NCBI GenBank assembly: GCA_002842205.1 | Contig: PHCI01000031.1 | Location: forward strand, 1 to 33,978 | Length of the DNA stretch: 33,978 nt | Direction: 5' to 3' | Source: Betaproteobacteria bacterium HGW-Betaproteobacteria-3 | GTDB taxonomy: Bacteria > Pseudomonadota > Gammaproteobacteria > Burkholderiales > Burkholderiaceae_C | Shown: positions 6,088 to 14,139 of the stretch, piece by piece | Numbering within the stretch: the first letter of the stretch is position 1 | Layout: every line of letters begins with the position of its first letter | Made by a program: the position numbers and the translations under genes | Notes under the pieces: generated by a model | Databases searched by the model: none | What the model was told of the DNA's origin: nothing | Seen by the model: only the letters and a program-made list of their open reading frames with translations

Positions 6088-7966
6088 GAACAGCCACCCC
6101 CAATGCGCACCGGACGGCAGTGCTCAGTTTGACTTCGAGGCGCGTTTTCCGTCCAGACTGCATGGCAAACGGTCCGATGTGTCCAGGTCCGATGACCGGC
6201 ACTGAAGCACCGGTATCGATAAGACGTGCCTGAGCTATTGAAACCAGTTCCTGCCCCACCTCTCCGATTGCACTGAGGAACAGCGTGCCTTCTCCATCGC
6301 TTTCAGGCTCAAACGTAATGACATAGCTGCCCGCCGCGGAGTCGGAGCTAAACACACGCTGCGATTTGAGGTGAACTGGCAAATACACTGGAGCATTTGA
6401 GCTACCGTCGCCCGACGACGCCCCGTCCCCGCTGCCTTCGCCTGCCGGCGTGTCGTCGCCGGTAGAAATGTCATCGCCTCCATCGACTTCGTTATGGTCG
6501 ACCCCCTCTTCATCCTCTCCGGTGGCGTCGTCGCCGTCCGTAGACGCTGGCGCCACGGTCGCTGTCACGCGCTCCTTGAACGCCTCTCTGGGCTTCACGA
6601 TGAAACGAATTTCGTCGGCAGCCTCTTCGCGCTCGTCGGACGGTGTGGTCGACGGCTTCTTTGGAGAGTCGTCGACATCATCTGGAAGGTACTTGCTAAC
6701 TCCCTCAATCTCCGTTTCTTCCTCGACGTCGCTCTCCGCGATGGATCGGACGCATTCCCTGATCCAGGTGTACAGCCTGTTTAGCCGAGCCTTCGCTTCG
6801 GGGGGTGAGTCAGCGCGCTGCGCCTCGAAGGAATCGTGCTGCGGAGGCTCCAGTGACTTGAGGAAAGAATCAACCTTCTCGCCCACAGCGTTGAATACGC
6901 CAGCGAATCGTAAAGGCGTAAGAAAATGGCCTTTGTCAAAAATTTTCATCCCGCTGCCGCGAATCATCGCGACACGTTTCGGAAGGTTTTTCCCTGACAA
7001 AATCTTCAGGCTGATTTGGCCTAGACCCTCGAAGTCGGGATTGATGAATTCCTTGGCATCAGAAGAAGTTAGCGCATCGAGATATGCCGGCGTGTTGCCG
7101 GTCGTTCTCTGATCCTGGTAAGAAGCTTCAACGATGCTCGGAAGAGAAGCATGATTGATCATCGTGCCCCCAGCCTTGACCACCAGCTTCTCATGCATCA
7201 CCGCATAGAAGAAGCTGTCAACCACGGCCCGGATGATTTCCGCCTCCCACTGCGCGCGACGCTTGAATCCAGCGACCAGAATATTGGTGCCGATATTTTT
7301 GCGCAGGAGAAACGTGGGAATTTTCGAGCGCGTCAAAATGGGGCGGTTCTTTTCCCTGACGCCAAAATACCCCGTCCCGCGTGTTTCTTCGCCGCTGGAT
7401 GCAGTATGGGTCACCAGGCGTGCCACACCTTGAAAGGCGTACTGGTCGTCGCTGTTGAGAGTGCTGTAGAACACGGTTCTGAGGTCGGAGTTGGCATAGG
7501 GGGCAAACTTGCCGATTCCAAAGGAACCAAGACCTCCGCTTTTATCGGAGCTTCCGACAGTCCGCGTCAGCTTGTACCAGTCCGTTCCTTTGGTTCCATT
7601 CGCTCCGCGAAGACCGGTCGTATTGAAGTCCGAGATCAATAGGCAGGGGATGGCGTCACTGGATGCGATCTGCTCGGCCTTGTCGAAGAACTGTTGGAAT
7701 TTGTGGCTGTCAGGGCGCGACGCTTTGCACAGCCCGAGAATGCCGCGGAAGTCATCAATCCCCGGAAAGTCGTTGACCGGGATATCGACAACTTCGAAAT
7801 GCACTTCCACAGGCGCCATCGCCTCGGGATGCCGTGCGTCCAAGCTGTTTTGGCAAATTTCGCGTGCCAGTGACGTCAGCGGCGTATTCTTGAAGCTCTC
7901 GATTCCCGGGTTGTTGAGGTCTTCATCCTCACCATCCGCATTGGGCGGGAAATTCCATCCAACCAT
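6077..7966 (-). CDS. GHKL-type (MutL/MORC/Hsp90-like) ATPase of defence operon (629 aa)
   Basis: The N-terminal domain shows the GHKL ATP site: motif N in REICQNSLDAR (Glu36, Asn40, Asp43), a DxGxG-like SDFNTTGLRG (112-121, Asp113), and the lid GGLGSFGIGKFAPY (144-157). A transducer-like middle part runs to about 410. A strongly acidic, Gly/Ser-rich linker (about 478-523) then leads to a small beta-rich C-terminal domain. ATP-driven N-terminal dimer clamps of this type occur with DNA methyltransferases in bacterial conflict systems (MutL-like GHKL plus Z1 sets). No Z1 helicase is present here. The ATG has a strong AGGGGG ribosome site that overlaps the end of the methyltransferase gene 9 bp upstream. 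The likely role is an ATP-controlled clamp on DNA or on the partner proteins. Confidence 0.85.
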   Translation of the reverse strand: MVGWNFPPNADGEDEDLNNPGIESFKNTPLTSLAREICQNSLDARHPEAMAPVEVHFEVVDIPVNDFPGIDDFRGILGLCKASRPDSHKFQQFFDKAEQIASSDAIPCLLISDFNTTGLRGANGTKGTDWYKLTRTVGSSDKSGGLGSFGIGKFAPYANSDLRTVFYSTLNSDDQYAFQGVARLVTHTASSGEETRGTGYFGVREKNRPILTRSKIPTFLLRKNIGTNILVAGFKRRAQWEAEIIRAVVDSFFYAVMHEKLVVKAGGTMINHASLPSIVEASYQDQRTTGNTPAYLDALTSSDAKEFINPDFEGLGQISLKILSGKNLPKRVAMIRGSGMKIFDKGHFLTPLRFAGVFNAVGEKVDSFLKSLEPPQHDSFEAQRADSPPEAKARLNRLYTWIRECVRSIAESDVEEETEIEGVSKYLPDDVDDSPKKPSTTPSDEREEAADEIRFIVKPREAFKERVTATVAPASTDGDDATGEDEEGVDHNEVDGGDDISTGDDTPAGEGSGDGASSGDGSSNAPVYLPVHLKSQRVFSSDSAAGSYVITFEPESDGEGTLFLSAIGEVGQELVSIAQARLIDTGASVPVIGPGHIGPFAMQSGRKTRLEVKLSTAVRCALGVAVHAN

Positions 7967-7975
7967 TCCGTCCCC

Positions 7976-8962
7976 CTAGTTCAAAATTCGATTGCATTCT
8001 TTTGCCAACAGCCGCACAAGCGGGACGGTGACAGCATTGCCAACTTGGCGATATCGCTGAGTCTTAGATATTTCTTGTGGAAAAGAAAACTCCTCCGGCT
8101 CAAACCCCTGCAGTCTTGCGCACTCTTCAGGAGAAAGTTTTCTTATGCCCCAATCGTCTTTGATCGTTGGCACGTTGTGCCCCCCCTCACCCATATTTGC
8201 CGTCAGCGTAAAGACCGCATCGCTCTTGTTTTCGCGAACGTAATATCTTCTTAGTTGATAAACGCCTTCGGGATTTCCCTCGCGCATGGACTCTTCAAAA
8301 AGTTTTCCCCATCTTGATTCTGGATCGAAATAAAGCGATTCATCCGCACGCTTATCCAACTCCAGGAAATGCCGTACAGGCAGGATTTCTACATTTTTCT
8401 CAACGGGAAACTGAAAACTGAATGAGTCGAAGTAGTCCCACGACAGGGCCACCATAAAGAGGCGATCTCGGCTTTGAGGGATTCCGGTCAATTTCATGGT
8501 GTTGAGAATTTCATAGCAGCTGGGCGGCATGAACCAATAGCCGGCGGACTGCAAGGAGTTGACCATCTTCGAGAATGTGGCGCCCTTCCCATGGGACAGA
8601 AGGCCTGGAACATTTTCCAGAACAACCACCTTGGGGCGTCTCGAGCCAAACTCCTTGAGCAAGCGGACGATTTCAAAAAAGACCTTTCCCCTTGGGTCGG
8701 CAAATCCCTTTTGCGACCCAGCTATAGAAAATGGTTGGCAGGGAAACCCTGCGGTAATGACATCCACCGGTTTCAAGCCGTCATGAATTACTGATAGTTT
8801 TTCAATAGCCTTCTCAAATAGCGTCACGTCAGGATAGTTTTTTCTGTAGGTAACGGCCGCGAACGAATCCAGCTCGTTCGCCCACTCGACCTTGAATCCC
8901 TCAGCGGTAAACGCCCTACAGAACCCTCCGATCCCTGCAAATAGACTTCCGACCGTTAGCAT
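7976..8962 (-). CDS. DNA (cytosine-5)-methyltransferase (328 aa), first gene of seven-gene operon
   Basis: Compact C5 methyltransferase with the standard order of motifs: I at the N-terminus (SLFAGIGGF), IV with the catalytic Cys (GFPCQPFS), VI (LENVPGLL), VIII (PQSRDRLF), IX (RKLSPEECARLQGFE) and X (QRYRQVGNAVTVPL). It transfers a methyl group from S-adenosylmethionine to C5 of cytosine in its target. I chose the ATG at 8962, 5 codons before motif I, over a GTG at 9001, because related enzymes start close to motif I. The recognition sequence cannot be read from the protein. It probably marks self DNA for the downstream genes. No cognate restriction enzyme is seen. Confidence 0.92.
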   Translation of the reverse strand: MLTVGSLFAGIGGFCRAFTAEGFKVEWANELDSFAAVTYRKNYPDVTLFEKAIEKLSVIHDGLKPVDVITAGFPCQPFSIAGSQKGFADPRGKVFFEIVRLLKEFGSRRPKVVVLENVPGLLSHGKGATFSKMVNSLQSAGYWFMPPSCYEILNTMKLTGIPQSRDRLFMVALSWDYFDSFSFQFPVEKNVEILPVRHFLELDKRADESLYFDPESRWGKLFEESMREGNPEGVYQLRRYYVRENKSDAVFTLTANMGEGGHNVPTIKDDWGIRKLSPEECARLQGFEPEEFSFPQEISKTQRYRQVGNAVTVPLVRLLAKECNRILN

Positions 8963-9103
8963 TCTTCTTTCAATATTTCCGAATCCTTCAGCTAGACGCA
9001 CGTGACGTCTTTAGCCCCCTTAACCACGAGGCTAGGGACGCGTGGAGCAAATGTATCATTTTGCAAACAAAAGAAGTGGGGATTCTGACCACTTCAGCTC
9101 GCA
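8963..9103 (-). promoter_or_regulatory. Probable promoter region of the seven-gene operon
   Basis: This 141-bp gap between vsr and the methyltransferase gene is locally AT-rich and is the only sizeable gap upstream of the operon. An imperfect palindrome, GCAAATG-TATC-ATTTTGC (9047-9064), could be an operator. Minus-strand TTGTTT and GATACA-like hexamers nearby could be weak promoter boxes, but I cannot fix a transcription start. Confidence 0.3.
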
Positions 9104-9562
9104 TCAAGGTGGCTTGTTCGAGGCGCGCGCAAGTCTCCGGCGAGCGCTTATGCAGCGTAGCCGCGCAAGCCGACGTTCGATGCCAAGTACGCTGCGCTCC
9201 AGATTCTCCTTTACATCGTGCTCCCAAAGACACATGACCGACCAGCCTTGGCTCTTCAGAGTGGCCGCGGAGCGCTGGTCGCGAGCCCTATTGCCAGCGA
9301 TTTTTTCTCGCCAATAGGTCGCAAGCTTTTGAGACCACTGCTCGAACCGCCACCCATGCCAGAAGTCGCCGTCGATGAAAATCACGAGGCGCGCCTTCGT
9401 GAACACGACATCAGGCTTTCCAGCTAGCCAAGGGACGTTTACCCGGTAGCGATGTCCGCGCTTGTGAAGCGCTCTGCGAACAGCCAGTTCCACCTTTGTA
9501 TCGCGCCCACGAATGCGCGACATCGTCAAGCTTCGCTGCTCTGGAGTTAAGTTGTCCACCAT
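9104..9562 (-). CDS. vsr: Very short patch repair (Vsr) mismatch endonuclease
   Basis: At 152 aa this is a normal Vsr length. Conserved blocks are LTPEQRSLTMSRIRGRDTK near the start, KPDVVF (Asp51 in the PD-(D/E)xK-like fold), FIDGDFWHGW (61-71) and YWREKIAGNRARD (83-95). Vsr enzymes nick 5' of the T in T:G mismatches left by deamination of 5-methylcytosine, and so protect genomes carrying C5 methyltransferases. The ATG at 9562 is preferred to an upstream GTG (9658) because the family motif LTPEQRS starts right after it. The gene follows the large methyltransferase by 133 bp, so it probably repairs sites made by that enzyme or by the second one downstream. Confidence 0.93.
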   Translation of the reverse strand: MVDNLTPEQRSLTMSRIRGRDTKVELAVRRALHKRGHRYRVNVPWLAGKPDVVFTKARLVIFIDGDFWHGWRFEQWSQKLATYWREKIAGNRARDQRSAATLKSQGWSVMCLWEHDVKENLERSVLGIERRLARLRCISARRRLARASNKPP

Positions 9563-9695
9563 AAAGCAGCTACTCAGCGGCGAGTGCAATACCAGCAGAG
9601 CAAGATGTGGGTGCTGGCCACAGATCCTCTCGGAGTACAGGCTACGCCGGCACAGCACCCCCTCTGATGATGTACGGTTGCTGGCATGATCAGAG

Positions 9696-11822
9696 CTACA
9701 AGTTCAGAATGAATTCTGCGACGGCCTTAGTCACGCTTGGGCACACGGCATTTGCAAGCTGCTGCTGTTTGTGCACGAGGCCTCCATCCAACGATCCGTC
9801 TTCCGAGCCTGCAAAACGAAACCAGTCGGGGAAACTCTGCAGCCGCGCCGCCTCGCGCAGGGAAAGACCCCGGTGCTGGGACGGATGGATGATCATGCTC
9901 TTGCGGTAGTGCCCCATCGTGATCGCCGGTTCGCTCCAAGCCAATCGTCGATAGATATTGCTGTGCGTTCGCTCTACGTCCGCATAATTGGTCATCAACT
10001 CGCGGACAGCCTCCCAATTCTTGCCTTGGGGAATTCGCTTGTACCGCTCAATGACATAATCTGCGTGCCGCGATGTGACGTGATCCCAAACGACGTCCGC
10101 GGGTGCGCCGGCTCTCATCTGTCTGAGAAAGGCGTTTTGCTGCAGTGCGGCAGAATTGTTGACGTAGGCGCGCTCGGCTCTATCGTCCCCGTTCAGTAGT
10201 CTGGGCAGATCTCGGATCGCATCCCGAACGCTCACAAATTCGTTGCCTGTGCCCGGCCCATGTGTCGGTTTAGGAAACGGGCCCCACGCGCCAAAGTCGT
10301 CCGGTTGGTATCCCACATCTTTATGAATCCCAAGCAGAAAGAACCGATTGCGGTTTTGCGGAGCGCCGTACCACACTGCATCAAGCAGCTTGGGAAAAAC
10401 CAAATAGCCCATTCGCTCCAAGCGCTTCAGCACATGAGTGGCAACACTTGGACCTGAGGAGGTGCGATCCCGCGGCGTCCACAATATCCCCTGCACGTTT
10501 TCCATGAGCAGAATTCTGGGATTCATCTGGCCTACGCAGTCCATGAAAGCGTCAACCAGTCTGTTGTTAGGGTTGGAGCTGGACCAGCTGTTCCGATTTG
10601 CGCTTGAGAAGCCTTGACAGGGCGGGCCACCAATCACAACATCTACATCCCCTCTCTCACGGGCAACGGCTCCAAGCCGCTTCCTTACTGCAGAGGAACA
10701 CAGATCCATAGGAACACATTCGTGTGGAGTCGTATCGGCAGGCGTCAGCCCAGCACGCTCCATGTAGGCATGGTTCTGGCGCAGTGTTTGTGCGTATACA
10801 GGATGAATCTCTGCTGATCCTGCTATGCGAAAACCGCGGCCGTCAGCACCGAGCGCATTCAAAAATCCGAGCCCCATGCCCCCGGCGCCGGCGAACAACT
10901 CAACGACGTTTAGCGTCGTTTTCGCCGCCGTCAGCCGCCGCTCCATGTCTACCGGCACCTCTGGAGTCTGCGCACGCTGCTGGGCTTCTCTCAGATCATG
11001 GCTAGCGGAAAGTCTTCTGTTCGCCCGGATCTGTATTCCGGCTACCGCTTTCCCTGGGCTGTCTTGGATTGTTCGCACTCGCCCCAAAGCGGCAGGGGCT
11101 TTTGAAGTGCGCGCTGCGCGCCTGACTGTCAGTCGAATCCATCGCGTCCATGCCAACAGCTGCGCAAGCCTCTTCAGCTTGTCGTCTACAGTTAAGGAGG
11201 TCATCCCTATGAGGACGCCGCGCTGGTATCCGTCAATCCCGCCGATCGACAGCGCAAAACACGTCAGATCATTCACCTGGCCCAAGGAGCCCTTGCCTAG
11301 ATTTGCGGCAAAACAGTCGCTTGAGCCTGCGGGCTGACTTAGACTTACCGAGGTCCAGCTGGCCTCCTCCACTCGCACTTTTGGTGCGGTTATGCGCACC
11401 CCCTTGCGTGCACGCGCGAACTCTATGCTTCGTGTTGGATCAACTTCCAGCACATAGTGCAGCTTGCCATAGAGTTCAAGCTGTTCAGCCAGCAGGGGAA
11501 CAGCCGCTGCCCGATGGCTGCAGACCACAACCCCATCGTTCGCGCCAGCCTGCCGCAGCATTGACATAACCGCGTCTGTGCGTTTAACGTCGGCCGCTAG
11601 AGTTCGTTCGCCGACGACCGTCAGGAAATCCCCAAATAGCCTGTACAAGCGGAGCTGGGATGCGGGCCCTTTCCGGCCTTGACTTCGAAGGTGCCCAGCA
11701 GCCTCCTCAACAATCCATATGGGCCCAAGGTCTGCTGTCGCGGCTCCTGCACCTTCAAGCAATTGCAAAGGGGCCATTGCCGAAGTACTGTTGATGGGTT
11801 GGTCAAGAATTAGTTCACTCAT
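9696..11822 (-). CDS. DNA (cytosine-5)-methyltransferase with long N-terminal extension (708 aa)
   Basis: The C-terminal 400 residues form a C5 methyltransferase: motif I NVVELFAGAGGMGLGF (about 305-320), motif IV GGPPCQGFSS with catalytic Cys at about 402, motif VI LLMENVQGIL (about 439-448), motif VIII APQNRNRFFLLG and a C-terminal LANAVCPSV. The first 300 residues match no domain I know. They contain an alpha/beta-looking stretch (GVVVCSHRAAAVPLLAEQLE, LHYVLEVDPTR) and a basic region before the catalytic domain, and might hold a DNA-binding or regulatory module. I chose ATG 11822. A TTG at 11918 would overlap hipA. The gene lies 64 bp after hipA, with vsr downstream and no restriction nuclease adjacent. 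Confidence 0.88.
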   Translation of the reverse strand: MSELILDQPINSTSAMAPLQLLEGAGAATADLGPIWIVEEAAGHLRSQGRKGPASQLRLYRLFGDFLTVVGERTLAADVKRTDAVMSMLRQAGANDGVVVCSHRAAAVPLLAEQLELYGKLHYVLEVDPTRSIEFARARKGVRITAPKVRVEEASWTSVSLSQPAGSSDCFAANLGKGSLGQVNDLTCFALSIGGIDGYQRGVLIGMTSLTVDDKLKRLAQLLAWTRWIRLTVRRAARTSKAPAALGRVRTIQDSPGKAVAGIQIRANRRLSASHDLREAQQRAQTPEVPVDMERRLTAAKTTLNVVELFAGAGGMGLGFLNALGADGRGFRIAGSAEIHPVYAQTLRQNHAYMERAGLTPADTTPHECVPMDLCSSAVRKRLGAVARERGDVDVVIGGPPCQGFSSANRNSWSSSNPNNRLVDAFMDCVGQMNPRILLMENVQGILWTPRDRTSSGPSVATHVLKRLERMGYLVFPKLLDAVWYGAPQNRNRFFLLGIHKDVGYQPDDFGAWGPFPKPTHGPGTGNEFVSVRDAIRDLPRLLNGDDRAERAYVNNSAALQQNAFLRQMRAGAPADVVWDHVTSRHADYVIERYKRIPQGKNWEAVRELMTNYADVERTHSNIYRRLAWSEPAITMGHYRKSMIIHPSQHRGLSLREAARLQSFPDWFRFAGSEDGSLDGGLVHKQQQLANAVCPSVTKAVAEFILNL

Positions 11823-11886
11823 ACGCCTACACAAACCTTTTTCTGTTCTTTGAACGGCGATTTGCCGCAACGTCTTCTTGCGGGCA

Positions 11887-13209
11887 TCAACGCTTCCCCA
11901 ATAGCGGGGAACGGCCAATCTTTTCCCGTGGAGTCGGCACTACAGGCTTTACATCTGAAAAGCGCGCTTGCTCGATGGCTTCGCCAAGTGAAGGCAGGCT
12001 CCACGTCTTCTGCAGGCGCAGGCTGTTCATGCCGGCATTCCACGCATGTAGCAACCGCTTGGCCGTCTCGTGAAATCCGGGGTAGCGGCCCGCGGCATCA
12101 ATCACCTGCGGAGTCACCTGAACGATGGCTTCACAGATGCGTTCGACGCGCTCCTTGGTCTCAGCAGGCATCACGGAGCACCGTATTTGCAAGAAACGCT
12201 CTAAGGCCTTTCCGGGTGCCCAGGTGCTGCGCCCTTCAATGGGCATGCCGGGCGGATTCTTTGCATAGTCGTCGTAGATCGTGATCGTCAGCATGTCGTA
12301 AACGGGTGCCAGGACGATGCTTTCCCGCGACGAGTAGAGCAAGGCGATGTTCTTGGTATGGCAGTCCGCATTGCGTAGCGCGTAGGTCAGCAGAAGCAGG
12401 TCTGCCAACTGCGATAGCGCGGCATTCTGCTGATCGGGGATGGTCACTACATCTTTGATGCGGCCAGCCACACGCTCCCAAGTCGACTCGTATTTTTGCT
12501 CCGGCCGCAGCAACAACAGACTGCACAGGTCTTCCATGCCTTTACGCGTGGTGCCATCGTCCTCAAAGTCGAAGCGATGCACCACAAGCGCCTGACCATC
12601 CTCAGACACCTCCGTCTTCGCAGTGAGAATGCCGGCCTGGCGCGACACTTCCATGCACAGGTGCTCATTGAGTGCAACGCCTGGCAGGCGAGCGGTGGCA
12701 CCCTTGATGATGTGACGGTCAGTGGCCAGCGTGCCCTTGCCGTGTTCCTCAAGCGTGTTGGGCGAGAGAAATTTAGGGACAACGCCCGACACGCCAGATA
12801 CGGCATACCGTCGAACCAGATCAACGAAGGCTTCCTCGGAGTTGTCCCCCCTCAGAATCCCCGCTAGTTCAAAGGGCACCGGAGGCTGCGTCGGGTCTGC
12901 CCCCGGCACGGCAACCTTGACGCGCCCAATAGCATTACGACCCACCACCGACAGCAGATTGAGCGGCGATGCACCCACCTGCGGCCCCAGTTGCTCTTGA
13001 AGAATGGACAGCAAGAAGCCTTCCGGCAGATTCATCCGGAAGATGGGATGGAGGTCTGGATAGGCGTAGGACTCAGTACGGACAGGCATCAGTAGCGAGA
13101 CGAACTGCTCGGGCTCAACATCCGGGTGATAAGCCATAACATGGCGAAAACCGTCGGCGGACTCCAGCGTCGCCACTGGCTTGTCATGGACGAAGACGTG
13201 CAGCTTCAT
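11887..13209 (-). CDS. hipA: HipA-family serine/threonine kinase toxin
   Basis: At 440 aa it equals the usual HipA length. Signatures include SGVSGVVPKF (138-147), the ATP-binding HIIKG (Lys169), HRFDF (211-215), the catalytic loop NADCHTKN (Asp282) and the metal-binding APVYD (Asp305). HipA kinases phosphorylate cellular targets such as glutamyl-tRNA synthetase and cause growth arrest or persistence, and HipB neutralises them. Catalytic residues look intact. The ATG overlaps the hipB stop as ATGA, so toxin and antitoxin are translationally coupled. The next gene downstream is the large methyltransferase, so hipBA may share a transcript with the modification genes and stabilise the island. 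Confidence 0.92.
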   Translation of the reverse strand: MKLHVFVHDKPVATLESADGFRHVMAYHPDVEPEQFVSLLMPVRTESYAYPDLHPIFRMNLPEGFLLSILQEQLGPQVGASPLNLLSVVGRNAIGRVKVAVPGADPTQPPVPFELAGILRGDNSEEAFVDLVRRYAVSGVSGVVPKFLSPNTLEEHGKGTLATDRHIIKGATARLPGVALNEHLCMEVSRQAGILTAKTEVSEDGQALVVHRFDFEDDGTTRKGMEDLCSLLLLRPEQKYESTWERVAGRIKDVVTIPDQQNAALSQLADLLLLTYALRNADCHTKNIALLYSSRESIVLAPVYDMLTITIYDDYAKNPPGMPIEGRSTWAPGKALERFLQIRCSVMPAETKERVERICEAIVQVTPQVIDAAGRYPGFHETAKRLLHAWNAGMNSLRLQKTWSLPSLGEAIEQARFSDVKPVVPTPREKIGRSPLLGKR

Positions 13210-13487
13210 CTACGCACTTCGCTTTCACCAGAGAAGGCGCGTTGCCGCTCTGCCAGCGCATCATCGAGCGTAAAGCTGCGGCTCATGGGCACGTAGTTCA
13301 TTTCGTGGCCCAGAACTTCCAGCAGGCGCAGCAGTTTGCGGGAGCCAAATTCAGCAACCCCACCCGTCTCGAAGCGCGCAAGCGTAGATTGACCCATGCC
13401 ACTCAAGGTAGCCAGTTCCTTTTGCGTCATGCCACGCTCTTTGCGCAGACGCGCGATCGCGCGGCCAAGTTCAGGTAGGCTGTTCAT
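13206..13487 (-). CDS. hipB: HipB-like antitoxin and autorepressor
   Basis: A 93-aa Xre/Cro-type helix-turn-helix protein. The DNA-binding unit spans about residues 8-62 (AIARLRKERGMTQKELATLS, then GMGQSTLARFETGG). It is expected to bind HipA and repress the operon by binding palindromic operators. Matching palindromes are present upstream (13573-13590 and 13687-13704, weaker at 13609-13626). The gene begins with an ATG at 13487 and overlaps hipA by 4 bp. Confidence 0.92.
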   Translation of the reverse strand: MNSLPELGRAIARLRKERGMTQKELATLSGMGQSTLARFETGGVAEFGSRKLLRLLEVLGHEMNYVPMSRSFTLDDALAERQRAFSGESEVRR

Positions 13488-13572
13488 ACGCTCTATTTGC
13501 TATAAGAAAAAACATCGTCCATAGGTCTTGGTGTAGTGTTTTATCGACCATCTAAATTCGACACCCCAATGA

Positions 13573-13590
13573 TATGGCAAATAAGGCATA
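13573..13590. promoter_or_regulatory. Operator-like site O1 upstream of hipB
   Basis: TATGGCAAATAAGGCATA differs at one base from the perfect palindromic site at 13687-13704. The layout (TATgCC, 6 bases, GGCATA) is like the TATCC-N8-GGATA operators bound by HipB in E. coli. It lies about 85 bp upstream of the hipB start. That HipB binds here is inference. Confidence 0.6.
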
Positions 13591-13608
13591 AATCATAGGA
13601 CGTTGATT

Positions 13609-13626
13609 TATGCTGTATATGTCATA
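13609..13626. promoter_or_regulatory. Degenerate operator-like site O2 upstream of hipB
   Basis: TATGCT-GTATAT-GTCATA keeps the outer TATG and CATA of the neighbouring sites but has changed inner bases. Together with O1 it also forms a 10-base inverted repeat, GCATAAATCA and TGATTTATGC (13586-13595 and 13605-13613), so HipB dimers may interact across the two. Confidence 0.35.
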
Positions 13627-13686
13627 TATTGAAATCCTATAAGTAGAGTCCGGTCTCATTAAAAAAAACAGGGATTGCCTTAACTT

Positions 13687-13704
13687 TATGCCAAATAAGG
13701 CATA
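13687..13704. promoter_or_regulatory. Perfect operator-like palindrome O3 between hipB and alpA-like gene
   Basis: TATGCC-AAATAA-GGCATA extends to 8-bp arms (TTTATGCC and GGCATAAA, 13685-13706). It is the best copy of the motif and lies 183 bp from the hipB start and 190 bp from the divergent alpA-like gene, so it could control both directions. Confidence 0.6.
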
Positions 13705-13896
13705 AATGCACTAGAAACCGACTCAACTTGCCGAGGCCCGCCACCTCCCGGCGTAGCAGAGCACAGTGAGCCCCAACGAGATGCCCTCGAGACTTCGGCG
13801 ATGAGCTTGTATTCGATACCCTGTGCTGCGCTCTCTTGGGTTTGCTTAAGCCGAACTTGGACGCATCCTTTCGGCATTGCTCGACAAGGAACGACC

Positions 13897-14139
13897 ATGC
13901 ATTTCCACCAGTCCCTGCCCAAGCCGAACCCCTCCAAAGCCCCGCCCGCCTTCTACCGTCTACGCGACGTGACGCGCATCTCCGCGCTCAGTCGCTCGAC
14001 GGTCTACCGGCGCATTTCTGAAGGCCGCTTTCCCGCTCCGGTCCATCTGGGTGGCCGTGCCTCCGCATGGTCTAGCGCTGAACTTCAGGCATGGATCAAC
14101 GATCCGGAAGGCTATCGGACGGCTACGCCGCAACCCTGA
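13897..14139 (+). CDS. AlpA-family prophage/island regulator
   Basis: An 80-aa winged-helix/MerR-like DNA-binding protein. The typical AlpA block FYRLRDVTRISALSRSTVYR (19-38) is followed by RISEGRFPAPVHLGGRASAW and ELQAWI. AlpA proteins switch on integrase and excision genes of P4-like elements. The ATG at 13897 has AAGGA 6-7 bases upstream. A longer frame from 13801 lacks such a site. Its 3' end overlaps the 3' end of the convergent integrase gene by 17 bp. It is the only plus-strand gene in the island that looks intact. Confidence 0.85.
   Translation: MHFHQSLPKPNPSKAPPAFYRLRDVTRISALSRSTVYRRISEGRFPAPVHLGGRASAWSSAELQAWINDPEGYRTATPQP

Larger units (their letters stand above)
13488..13896. other. 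409-bp divergent intergenic region with hip operator array
   Basis: Between hipB (minus) and the alpA-like gene (plus). The left half is AT-rich and carries the three operator-like palindromes and presumably the hipBA promoter. The right half (13711-13896) is GC-richer. I see no gene that I can support there, only short open frames without family resemblance or ribosome sites. Confidence 0.6.

Noticed and set aside
9069-9079. AAAAGAAGTGG, shared with the bases next to the tRNA-Phe 3' end (15625-15635), as a possible second attachment site
   Set aside because: Only 11 purine-rich bases match, the repeat does not extend into the tRNA, and it lies inside the vsr/methyltransferase gap.
13686-13937. 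Short minus-strand frame between hipB and the alpA-like gene
   Set aside because: It has no ribosome site or family resemblance and crosses an operator-like site and the alpA-like start.
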